This document shows, piece by piece, positions 25,021 to 31,590 of a stretch of 64,000 nt of DNA. Source of the stretch: Cellulomonas sp. URHE0023 (GTDB taxonomy: Bacteria; Actinomycetota; Actinomycetes; Actinomycetales; Cellulomonadaceae); assembly GCF_000688475.1 (NCBI RefSeq), contig NZ_JIAN01000005.1, positions 124,001-188,000 on the forward strand, in the 5' to 3' direction. Each line of letters starts with the position of its first letter. Within the stretch, counting starts at the first letter, position 1. A model generated the notes under the pieces. It was not told the DNA's origin. It was given only the letters and a program-made list of their open reading frames with translations, and did not search any database. Position numbers and translations under genes: made by a program.

Positions 25021-25965
25021 ATGCAACTGCGCGGAGGTCTACGTGTGCTGCGCCGGACCTCGACAGAGGTGCAGGTGGGCACCGATCCGCGCTGGGCTGT
25101 GCGGCTCACCGACCTCACGCCGTCCGAGGCCGACCTCCTGCCTGACCTGGAGGCCGTCGACCCGTCTCTCACCGACCTGCTGACGCGGGCGCACCTGACG
25201 CAGGGCGACGAGGTGTCGATCCCGAGCGGGCCCCGGGCCGTGGACGCGCAGGTGTGGTCGCTCCTGCGGCCGCACGCCGACGGCGCGGACCTCGTCCGTG
25301 GGCGCGAGCAGCGGGTGGTCGCGGTTCTCGGGCTCGGACCGACCGGCGCGGGGGTAGCCGTCGGTCTGGCGACCGCCGGCGTCGGCACGATCCTGCTGGA
25401 TGACGGAACCCCGGTCCGCCCCGTCGACGTCGGACCCACCGGCTACCGATGGACGGATGTGGGAGCGGTACGCAGCTCCGTCGCCGCCAGGATGCTGCGC
25501 GACGTCGCTCCGCGGGTGTCGACGGACTCGGTGCGGACACCCGACGTCGTGGTGCTGGTCGAGAGCGATGTGGCCGACCCCGACCGAGCACCCGCGCTCG
25601 TCACCGTTGGCACCGTGCACCTATCGGTGGTCGTCCGGGAGGCGGACACGGTCGTCGGCCCTCTCGTCCTGCCCGGGGACGGGCCGTGCCTGCGGTGCCT
25701 GGACCTGCACCGCACCGACGCGGACCCGTTGTGGCCGGTCCTCGCCCGTCAGCTACGAAGCAGCGCCCCGTCGGACGAGCCCGCGACCACGGCGGTCGTC
25801 GCCTCCGGCCTCGCCACGGCCGCTGTGCTGGCCCACCTCGACGGCGCCGCCGGCACCGCACGCGGGACGACGTTCGAGATCTCCGCACCCGACGTGGTCC
25901 CCCGCCAACGCACGTGGGCGGTGCACCCTGACTGCGGGTGCACCGCCCTACCGGCCCTCGCGTAG
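25021..25965 (+). CDS. ThiF/E1-like adenylyltransferase-fold protein (TOMM leader-binding type)
   Basis: 314 aa. A C-terminal E1-like/ThiF Rossmann domain starts at about residue 98 (VVAVLGLGPTGAGVAVGLATAGVG), with zinc cysteines CLRC near 222 and CGC near 307; the N-terminal ~95 residues resemble the winged-helix leader-peptide-binding part of azoline (TOMM) proteins. It corresponds in position to Rv3196. No YcaO, dehydrogenase or precursor peptide is nearby, so a natural-product role is unproven. A 13-bp hairpin lies inside its last codons. Start ATG 25021 has no SD. It ends 3 bp from the convergent whiB7 stop. Confidence 0.75.
   Translation: MQLRGGLRVLRRTSTEVQVGTDPRWAVRLTDLTPSEADLLPDLEAVDPSLTDLLTRAHLTQGDEVSIPSGPRAVDAQVWSLLRPHADGADLVRGREQRVVAVLGLGPTGAGVAVGLATAGVGTILLDDGTPVRPVDVGPTGYRWTDVGAVRSSVAARMLRDVAPRVSTDSVRTPDVVVLVESDVADPDRAPALVTVGTVHLSVVVREADTVVGPLVLPGDGPCLRCLDLHRTDADPLWPVLARQLRSSAPSDEPATTAVVASGLATAAVLAHLDGAAGTARGTTFEISAPDVVPRQRTWAVHPDCGCTALPALA
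25916..25948. terminator. terminator hairpin embedded in coding sequence
   Basis: 13-bp perfect stem GGGCGGTGCACCC/GGGTGCACCGCCC with a 7-nt loop, inside the last codons of the ThiF-like gene and 20 nt beyond the whiB7 stop on the other strand. It is well placed to terminate whiB7 transcripts. Confidence 0.7.
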
Positions 25966-25968
25966 CCG

Positions 25969-26316
25969 TCAGGCTGCAGGCGCCGCGTCCTTGCGAGGCC
26001 GTCCGCGACCGCGCTTGGTCGCGACGACCACACCGCCGACGAACACCTCGCCGCCCCAGACGCCCCACGGCTCGGCACGCTCGATAGCGCCGGCCAGGCA
26101 GCCCTCGATCAGCGGGCACTCGCGGCACAGGGCCTTGGCCTGCTCCACCTGCGAGGTCCGCTCGGCGAACCAGAGCTCCGGGTCGTTGGACCGGCATGGG
26201 ATGAAGTCGGCGACCAGCTGGTCGAACTGCTGCCGGTCGTCGGTCGTGCTCTCGGTGACGGGCCAAGGACCGGATCCGCCCTGGTTCACCGTGTCGAGCA
26301 GCGTCGTGAGCCGCAC
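25969..26316 (-). CDS. whiB7: WhiB7-type transcriptional regulator
   Basis: 115 aa from the GTG at 26316 with AGGAGG 5 nt upstream; the longer frame from 26355 lacks an SD. Four [4Fe-4S] cysteines: C41, C64, C67, C73 (IPCRSND, CRECPLIEGC), the EPWGVWGGE turn (82-90), and a C-terminal AT-hook RGRGRPRK (102-109). The AT-hook, the motif and the location directly downstream of uvrD2 are diagnostic of WhiB7, which binds SigA and activates intrinsic antibiotic-resistance genes and itself. It is preceded by a 330-nt leader with a uORF and attenuator, and by an AT-rich promoter like those WhiB7 recognises. Confidence 0.95.
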   Translation of the reverse strand: MRLTTLLDTVNQGGSGPWPVTESTTDDRQQFDQLVADFIPCRSNDPELWFAERTSQVEQAKALCRECPLIEGCLAGAIERAEPWGVWGGEVFVGGVVVATKRGRGRPRKDAAPAA

Positions 26317-26407
26317 GATGTCCTCCTGATGTCCTTGCTGGTGAGCGTCTTGCATCGGTGCCGGACCGACTGCCTCTCGCTCACCCGGTTCATCGGGAGA
26401 AACAGAA

Positions 26408-26440
26408 AGGCCGCGGATCCGAGTTCGGATTCCACGGCCT
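26408..26440 (-). terminator. Rho-independent attenuator in the whiB7 leader
   Basis: On minus-strand RNA a stem of AGGCCGUGG-AAUCCG against CGGAU-CCGCGGCCU (one bulge, one G-U pair) is followed by UUUCUGUUUCU (26407 downwards). It is the only U-tracted terminator I found in the window. It lies 17 nt after the uORF stop and 91 nt before the whiB7 start, so it controls read-through into whiB7. Confidence 0.85.
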
Positions 26441-26457
26441 ATGACCCTTTCGAGGGC

Positions 26458-26646
26458 CTAGAGCATGAGAATCCGCTCATACGTACGACGATCGGTCCAC
26501 GTGGAAATCGACACGTGGCCGACCGGCGTGAGGGCGGCACCGCCGATGGGCAGAGCGCTCCCCTGGGAGCCGAACGTGGTGGGTGCGAGAGATCGCGGCA
26601 TGAACGCGCAGACGGCGTTCGACAGATCGATCTTCGTGATGTTCAT
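26458..26646 (-). CDS. whiB7 leader uORF (62 codons)
   Basis: ATG at 26646 with AAGGAGG 11 nt upstream; begins MNITKIDLSNAVCAFMPRSL and ends ERILML-stop. An in-frame GTG at 26658 overlaps the SD and is unlikely. It lies between the whiB7 promoter and the attenuator, as in the uORF-controlled whiB7/wblC leaders described in mycobacteria and Streptomyces. The codons for R-I-L near the end contain CGGAUUC, exactly complementary to GAAUCCG in the terminator's 5' arm, so a ribosome finishing the uORF would hide it and one stalled earlier would expose it. The peptide itself is probably not functional. A hairpin CGGTC-CACGTG/CACGTG-GACCG (26493-26525) lies mid-uORF. Confidence 0.75.
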   Translation of the reverse strand: MNITKIDLSNAVCAFMPRSLAPTTFGSQGSALPIGGAALTPVGHVSISTWTDRRTYERILML

Positions 26647-26715
26647 CAGGGCACCCACCTCCTTCCGACTCGGACCCTCGCGTCTTCCGCGCGGCCCATC
26701 AACAGGGACATCGTC

Positions 26716-26745
26716 ACCCTAGGGCGGCGTTCCGAGGCTCGACAA
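26716..26745 (-). promoter_or_regulatory. whiB7 promoter
   Basis: Minus strand: TTGTCG (26745-26740), 18-bp spacer, TAGGGT (26721-26716). Immediately upstream is an AT-rich stretch (TTAATTGTG) unusual in this genome. WhiB7-dependent promoters carry AT-rich sequence just upstream of the -35, read by the AT-hook, so autoactivation is expected. The SD of the uORF is 60 nt downstream. Confidence 0.7.
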
Positions 26746-26801
26746 CACAATTAACGAGAATTCTTCGACGAGTTTCTGCCATCCGCGCTGACGGCTTCCG
26801 T

Positions 26802-28769
26802 TCAGCGCACAGGCGAGCGCAGAGCCTCGAGGATCTGCTCCCCCACGTCGGCCAGGACCTTCGGGCCGACGCCGCGCACCTGACCGAGCTCCTCCAGGTT
26901 CGCGGGGCGACGCTCAGCGATCGCACGGATGGTCGCGGTCGTCAGCACCGAGCCCGGCTGCCGGCGCAGGTCGGCGGCTCGGGCGTCCCGCCACCGCGTC
27001 AACGACTCGACCAGCTGCGCGTCCGGCTCCGCGGTGGGCGCCTTGACGGACCGGCGCTCACCCGGCCAGAGGTCCGTGAGGAAGCGTGAGACGTTGCGCG
27101 ACGCACGTGCCCGGGGGTGCCGGGCCCGCGAGTAGGACAGCTCAAGATGCTCGCGGGCGCGGGTGACGCCCACGTAGAGCAGCCGCCGCTCCTCGGCGAT
27201 CGCGGCGTCGGACTGTGCCTGCACCGTGGGCAGGAGGCCCTCGGAGAGCCCCACCAGGAACACGGCCTCCCACTCCAGGCCTTTCGCTGCGTGCAAGGAC
27301 GCGAGCGTGACTCCCTCGACTGTCGGAGCGTGCTGCGCGGCGGCACGCTCGTCGAGCTCGGCCACGAGGTCCGCGACCGTCGGCGTCGTGCCCGTCGGCG
27401 GGGCGGCCGTGAGTGAGTCGGCGAGCGAGACGAGCGCCTGCAGCGCGTCCCATCGTTCGCGGCTCGCACCACGCCCCTCGGGCGCCTTCTCCGTCCACCC
27501 TGCCGAGCGCAGGATGTCTCGCACGGCCTCCGGCATCGGCACCTCAGGGTCCGCGCTCCGGGCGCCGCCGCGCAGGAGGACCAGCGCCTTGCGCACGTCG
27601 GCGCGGTCGAAGAAACGGGCGTTGCCGCGCACCTGGTAGCCGATCCCCCGGTCCGCGAGGGCGGCCTCGAACGCCTCCGACTGCACGTTGGTCCGAAACA
27701 GGACGGCGATCTCAGCCGCCGGCAGGCCGCCACGGACCAGCGCCGCGATCTGGGCGGTGACACCGATCGCCTCCGCCTCGTCGTCCGCGTACGTGACGAA
27801 CGAGACGTCCGGGCCGTCGGGACGCTGCGCGCGCAGGGCGAGCGCGGCCGGACCGTCGGCCCGCCGCATGAGGTGGTTGGCCAGCCCCACCACCTGCGGC
27901 GTCGACCGGTAGTCCCGGACGAGCTCGATGGTGGTGGCCCGCGGGTACGACGCCGTGAACGCCGTCAGGTGGTGGGCCGAGGCACCCGCGAACGAGTAGA
28001 TGGTCTGGCTCGGGTCACCGACCACGCACAGCTCGTCGCGACCGCCGAGCCACTGATCGAGCAAGTACTGCTGCAGCGGGCTCACGTCCTGGTACTCGTC
28101 GACCACGAAGTACCGGTACTGCTCCCGCACCGAGTCGGCGACATCCCGCCTCTCCGCCAGCATCGCCGCGAGCAGGAGCAGCACGTCCTCGAAGTCGATG
28201 ACGCCCTGCTGGTCCTTCGCGGTCTCGTACGCCGTCATGAGCCGGGCCACCGACTGCGGGTCGATCCCGCCAGGAGCGGGGCGGTCCGTGGCAGCCGCAG
28301 CCTTCTCGTAGTCGTCCGCGGTCACGAGCGAGACCTTGGCCCACTCGATCTCCGATGCCAGGTCCCGGACGCTCTCCCGGTCCGTCTCGACCCCGACCAG
28401 CTGCGCAGCATGCGCCACGACCTGCAGCTTCTTCTCGAGGATCCTCGGAGGCGGACCTCCGACGACCTTGGGCCAGAAGAAGCCGAGCTGACGCAGTGCG
28501 GCCGCGTGGAAGGTTCGCGCCTGGACGCCGGACGCGCCGAGAACGCGCAGGCGCGTCCGCATCTCGCCCGCGGCGCGGGCCGTGAACGTCACGGCGAGGA
28601 TGTTGCCCGGCCGGTAGGCGCCCACCTGGATGCCGTACGCGATCCTGTGCGTGATGGCCCGCGTCTTGCCCGTCCCCGCGCCCGCGAGCACCCGGACGGG
28701 CCCGCGCAGCGTCGTCGCGACGGTCCGCTGCTCAGGGTCGAGCGCGTCCAGGAGGGGTTCGGAGGACAT
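26802..28769 (-). CDS. uvrD2: UvrD2-like superfamily 1 DNA helicase with HRDC domain
   Basis: 655 aa. 3'-5' ATP-dependent helicase: Walker A LAGAGTGKTRAITHRI (from residue 28), VTFTARAAGEM, Walker B FVVDEYQDVSPLQQ, VVGDPSQTIYSFAGA, LVRDYRST, LASLHAAKGLEWEAVFL and LYVGVTRAREHL. The last ~80 residues are an HRDC domain (TIRAIAERRPANLEELGQVRGVGPKVLADVGEQIL). Mycobacterial UvrD2 carries a tetracysteine motif between the helicase and HRDC parts; no cysteines are present in that stretch here. The ATG at 28769 (MSSEPLLDALDPEQ) was chosen because Q-motif-like sequence starts there; residues upstream are antisense to mrx1. Divergent from mrx1. Confidence 0.94.
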   Translation of the reverse strand: MSSEPLLDALDPEQRTVATTLRGPVRVLAGAGTGKTRAITHRIAYGIQVGAYRPGNILAVTFTARAAGEMRTRLRVLGASGVQARTFHAAALRQLGFFWPKVVGGPPPRILEKKLQVVAHAAQLVGVETDRESVRDLASEIEWAKVSLVTADDYEKAAAATDRPAPGGIDPQSVARLMTAYETAKDQQGVIDFEDVLLLLAAMLAERRDVADSVREQYRYFVVDEYQDVSPLQQYLLDQWLGGRDELCVVGDPSQTIYSFAGASAHHLTAFTASYPRATTIELVRDYRSTPQVVGLANHLMRRADGPAALALRAQRPDGPDVSFVTYADDEAEAIGVTAQIAALVRGGLPAAEIAVLFRTNVQSEAFEAALADRGIGYQVRGNARFFDRADVRKALVLLRGGARSADPEVPMPEAVRDILRSAGWTEKAPEGRGASRERWDALQALVSLADSLTAAPPTGTTPTVADLVAELDERAAAQHAPTVEGVTLASLHAAKGLEWEAVFLVGLSEGLLPTVQAQSDAAIAEERRLLYVGVTRAREHLELSYSRARHPRARASRNVSRFLTDLWPGERRSVKAPTAEPDAQLVESLTRWRDARAADLRRQPGSVLTTATIRAIAERRPANLEELGQVRGVGPKVLADVGEQILEALRSPVR

Positions 28770-28851
28770 CGCGCCCAGTCTCGCAGCCCGCGCCCACAGC
28801 ACCGGACGGCCTGTGGACGAGCAGGACCGACCACCGCACGCGTCGGCTACC

Positions 28852-28880
28852 TTGACCGACGCTCGTCCCGTGCCGATAGA
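28852..28880 (+). promoter_or_regulatory. possible mrx1 promoter
   Basis: TTGACC (28852-28857), 17-bp spacer, GATAGA (28875-28880) in the uvrD2-mrx1 divergent gap; implies a leader of about 74 nt. The -10 is weak. Confidence 0.35.
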
Positions 28881-28960
28881 CCGAGCACCGAGCGCGGAAT
28901 CAGCGCGAGGTCCCCCGCGTTGCTGCCTGCAGCACCCATCACCGACCATCTCGAGGACCG

Positions 28961-29221
28961 ATGACCACGCAGACCCTGCCCGCGACCGGCACCGTGACGA
29001 TGTACTCCACGACCTGGTGCGGCTACTGCCGTCGGCTGAAGACACAGCTGGACTCCGCGGGCATCGGCTACACGGAGGTCGACATCGAGAACCACCCGGA
29101 CGCGGCCGCGCTCGTCGCCTCGCTGAACGGCGGGAACCAGACCGTCCCGACGGTGGTCTTCCCTGACGGGTCGGCGGCGACGAACCCGTCGCTCGTGGAC
29201 GTCAAGGCGCGCCTGACCTGA
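28961..29221 (+). CDS. mrx1: mycoredoxin 1 (glutaredoxin-like)
   Basis: 86 aa. Glutaredoxin fold with the active site C20-G-Y-C23 (MYSTTWCGYCRRLK) and the cis-Pro segment TVPTVVF near 62-67. Mycoredoxins reduce mycothiol-protein mixed disulfides in actinobacteria. Between uvrD2 and nudC it occupies the Rv3198A position. GAGGA lies 3 nt before the ATG. It converges with nudC, 42 bp apart. Confidence 0.95.
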   Translation: MTTQTLPATGTVTMYSTTWCGYCRRLKTQLDSAGIGYTEVDIENHPDAAALVASLNGGNQTVPTVVFPDGSAATNPSLVDVKARLT

Positions 29222-29263
29222 CGTCGTCGCGGGCTGCTCGCCTCGGCTCGCGCGCGAACCGTC

Positions 29264-30235
29264 CTACAACGGCCCGCCGAACCAGTCCTCGATGAGGGCA
29301 CGGGCGATCGACGCGCGTCCCGGTGGGATGACCTCCCCGCTCGCGACCGCCGTGGCAAGCTCGTCACGCGTGAACCAGCGCGCGTCGCCGAGCTCGACCC
29401 CGTCGACCACGATGTCCGAGGTCAGCGCCACAGCGCGGAAGCCCAGCATGAGCGATGCCGGGAACGGCCACGGCTGGCTTCCGCGGTAGGCCACGTCGCC
29501 GACGACGACGCCCGTCTCCTCGAGCACCTCGCGCCGGACGGCGTGCTCCAGCGACTCCCCCGACTCGACGAAGCCGGCCAGGGTCGACCAGCGGCCCGGC
29601 GCCCACTGGGCGGCATGGCCCAACAGGATCCGGTCGGCGTCGTCGACCACCGCCATGATCACCGCAGGGTCGGTGCGCGGATAGTGCTCCGAGCCGTCCA
29701 CGACGCACACCCGGATCCACCCGGCCTGCCGCACACGCGTGGCGGCACCGCACCGGGGGCAGCGGACGTGCCGGTCGTGCCACGCGTCGAGCGCCACCGC
29801 GGTCGTGGCAAGCCCTGCCTCGGCGCCGTCGAGCGTCGCACCGAGCACTCGCAACGAGGCCCACCCAACCGGCTCCGCCGCCGCACGACCGTGCACGAGG
29901 ACGTCCGACGGCTCACCCGCGAGCGGCAGCGGCTCCGGCTCAGGCACCCGACGCGCCAGGTAGGTGGCTCCCTGAGGGTCCTCTCCGAGCAGCAGCCAGT
30001 CCGCTTCCGGCTCCGACTCGTCCGCGTGCGGCAGGTCGGCCACCTCGGCGGCCGACCGGAACGCGATCGACCCCTCGGGCGTCGCGCCGACCGACCCGCC
30101 TCTCACCAGGACGATGCGCGTCGACGACGCACGAAGCGCGTTCTCGACGACGTCAGGATCTGCACGGCGGTGGGCGGCACGGTCGACATCGGCACGGGAC
30201 AGGGGCAAGTCGTCGGACGGGATCACTCGCGCCAC
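29264..30235 (-). CDS. nudC: NAD(+) diphosphatase NudC
   Basis: 323 aa. Nudix hydrolase cutting NAD(H) to NMN(H) and AMP and able to remove NAD caps from RNA. Visible: a zinc-ribbon-like CPRCGAATRVRQAGWIRVC, the Nudix box GFVESGESLEHAVRREVLEETGV and the NudC-specific SQPWPFPASLMLGF array. The fourth zinc ligand is not an obvious Cys; HYPRTDP follows. The GTG start at 30235 lies inside the first copy of a 64-bp tandem repeat, and two identical upstream GTGs (30299, 30363) open 20-codon frames that stop 1 nt before the next GTG. A start inside the repeat is therefore fixed by frame, not by SD. Confidence 0.93.
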   Translation of the reverse strand: MARVIPSDDLPLSRADVDRAAHRRADPDVVENALRASSTRIVLVRGGSVGATPEGSIAFRSAAEVADLPHADESEPEADWLLLGEDPQGATYLARRVPEPEPLPLAGEPSDVLVHGRAAAEPVGWASLRVLGATLDGAEAGLATTAVALDAWHDRHVRCPRCGAATRVRQAGWIRVCVVDGSEHYPRTDPAVIMAVVDDADRILLGHAAQWAPGRWSTLAGFVESGESLEHAVRREVLEETGVVVGDVAYRGSQPWPFPASLMLGFRAVALTSDIVVDGVELGDARWFTRDELATAVASGEVIPPGRASIARALIEDWFGGPL

Positions 30236-30391
30236 GCTACGGCGTCCGGCACCAGGCCGAGGTGGTGCACGAACCGTCGGACGGGATCACTCGCGCCACG
30301 CTACGGCGTCCGGCACCAGGCCGAGGTGGTGCACGAACCGTCGGACGGGATCACTCGCGCCACGCTACGGCGTCCGGCACCAGGCCGAGGT
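30211..30391. repeat. 64-bp tandem repeat (2.8 copies) over the nudC start
   Basis: Copies start at 30211, 30275 and 30339; the first two are identical over 64 bp and the third matches through its first 53 bases. Copy 1 contains the nudC GTG and first eight codons. Because 64 is 21 codons plus 1, each extra copy shifts frame: the GTGs of copies 2 and 3 each begin a 20-residue ORF (MARVIPSDGSCTTSAWCRTP) ending TAG one base before the next GTG. Not CRISPR: no spacers. The rest of the gap to 30540 shows only the promoter of the downstream gene. Confidence 0.95.
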
Positions 30392-30528
30392 CGTGCGGCC
30401 GACGTAGAGGATCACGACGTCACGCTCGGCGTGCGTGCATCGCTCGCAAGTCGTGCTCCGACCGGCAAGGTGACGATTCGGACGCAGACACGCCGCGCGG
30501 CTCCGCGGGATGCACGGAGCGACGCTCC

Positions 30529-30534
30529 TATCCT
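30529..30534 (+). promoter_or_regulatory. -10 element, leaderless
   Basis: TATCCT exactly 6 nt before the GTG at 30541, with no SD; implies transcription starts at the start codon. Confidence 0.6.
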
Positions 30535-30540
30535 TGCGGG

Positions 30541-31488
30541 GTGGTCCGCTCCCCCCTCGCCCTGGCCGCACTGGCAACCGTTGCCGTGCCGGGCCTTGAC
30601 GCGTTCGACGTCCGCCGACCTCTTCGACCCGGCACCGACTACGACACGGCGGTCGTCATCGACTCCACCCGGCAGCGCTGGGTCGTTCGCGCGCCGCAGC
30701 ACGCCGCCGCAGGCGCCGCACTCGAGGCGGAGGCCGTCCTGCTCGGGCAGCTGGGCCCCGCGGCAGATGCCGGTCACCTGCCCTTCGCGGTTCCGGTTCC
30801 CGCAGGATTCGCCCACCTGACCGAGGGTGGACGAGCCACGGTGCACCTCGAGATCCCCGGTCGTCCGCTGGAGCTCGAGCAGCTGCACCCCGGTCCTGGC
30901 CTCGCTGCGTCGCTCGGCCGTGCGCTCGCCGCACTGCACGAGCTCCCGACGAGCATCGTCGAGAACGCTGGTCTTCCCGTGTACGACCCGTCCGCGTACC
31001 GGCAGCGCCGGCAGGCCGAGGTCGACGAGGCTGCACGCACAGGAAAGGTCCCGCCCGCGCTCCTGCGCCGATGGGAGGCCCGCCTCGAGGACGTCGCCCT
31101 GTGGCGGTTCCGGCCCACGGTCGTGCACGGTGATCTCAGCGCCGAGCGCGTCATCGTCGTCGGTGATGCGGTGTCGGGGATCCTGCACTGGGGGGACGCC
31201 TGCGTGGCAGACCCCGCCGACGACCTCGCGTGGCTGCTCGTCGCAGCCCCGAGCGACGCCGCCGACTCCATCATGGAGGCGTACCAGCTCCGTCGGACCG
31301 AGCTCATCGACCCGCACCTGGTGGACCGGGCGCTGCTCGCGGGTGAGCTCGCACTGGCCCGCTGGCTGCTCTACGGCGTGCGGACCAACGACGTCGAGAT
31401 CATCGACGACGCTGTCGCGATGCTGGTCGACCTCGATGACAGCACGCGGGCTCTCGACGAGGTCGGGGCCGAACGCCAGATGGCGTGA
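30541..31488 (+). CDS. aminoglycoside/macrolide phosphotransferase-like protein
   Basis: 315 aa kinase-like protein of the APH/choline-kinase fold. Visible are the N-lobe VVIDSTRQRWVVRAPQHAAAGAALEAE (nucleotide-binding strand and invariant Glu), the catalytic-loop VVHGDLSAERVIVV (Brenner HGDL) and the metal-binding GILHWGDACVADPADDLAWLL (DFG equivalent WGD). Macrolide 2'-phosphotransferases share this pattern, but the same family includes metabolic kinases, so resistance is not shown. Its place between nudC and adnB is conserved in several actinobacteria (recollection). GTG start 30541 is probably leaderless. Convergent with adnB across a tandem duplication. Confidence 0.85.
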   Translation: MVRSPLALAALATVAVPGLDAFDVRRPLRPGTDYDTAVVIDSTRQRWVVRAPQHAAAGAALEAEAVLLGQLGPAADAGHLPFAVPVPAGFAHLTEGGRATVHLEIPGRPLELEQLHPGPGLAASLGRALAALHELPTSIVENAGLPVYDPSAYRQRRQAEVDEAARTGKVPPALLRRWEARLEDVALWRFRPTVVHGDLSAERVIVVGDAVSGILHWGDACVADPADDLAWLLVAAPSDAADSIMEAYQLRRTELIDPHLVDRALLAGELALARWLLYGVRTNDVEIIDDAVAMLVDLDDSTRALDEVGAERQMA

Positions 31489-31528
31489 CCGTCGTGCGCA
31501 TGCACCCGTTACGCACGCACGGCTGACG

Positions 31529-31590
31529 CAGTCCGTCCGAGGACGGCTGCTGTCAGCAGCAGTCCGTCCGAGGTCGGCTGCCGTCAGCGG
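31529..31590. repeat. 31-bp tandem duplication at the adnB 3' end
   Basis: Two adjacent 31-bp copies (31529-31559 and 31560-31590) starting CAGTCCGTCCGAGG, 28 of 31 positions identical. The second contains the stop and last codons of adnB, so the first is a downstream copy of the gene end. Confidence 0.85.

Noticed and set aside
25021-25965. TOMM natural-product cluster
   Set aside because: No YcaO, dehydrogenase or precursor peptide near the ThiF-like gene; the gene sits in a conserved housekeeping block.
30211-30391. CRISPR-like array
   Set aside because: Repeats are directly adjacent without spacers, there are no cas genes, and one copy includes a start codon.
30365-30577. 70-residue minus-strand ORF upstream of nudC
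   Set aside because: Arises from the tandem repeat plus GC-rich DNA; no SD, no homology.
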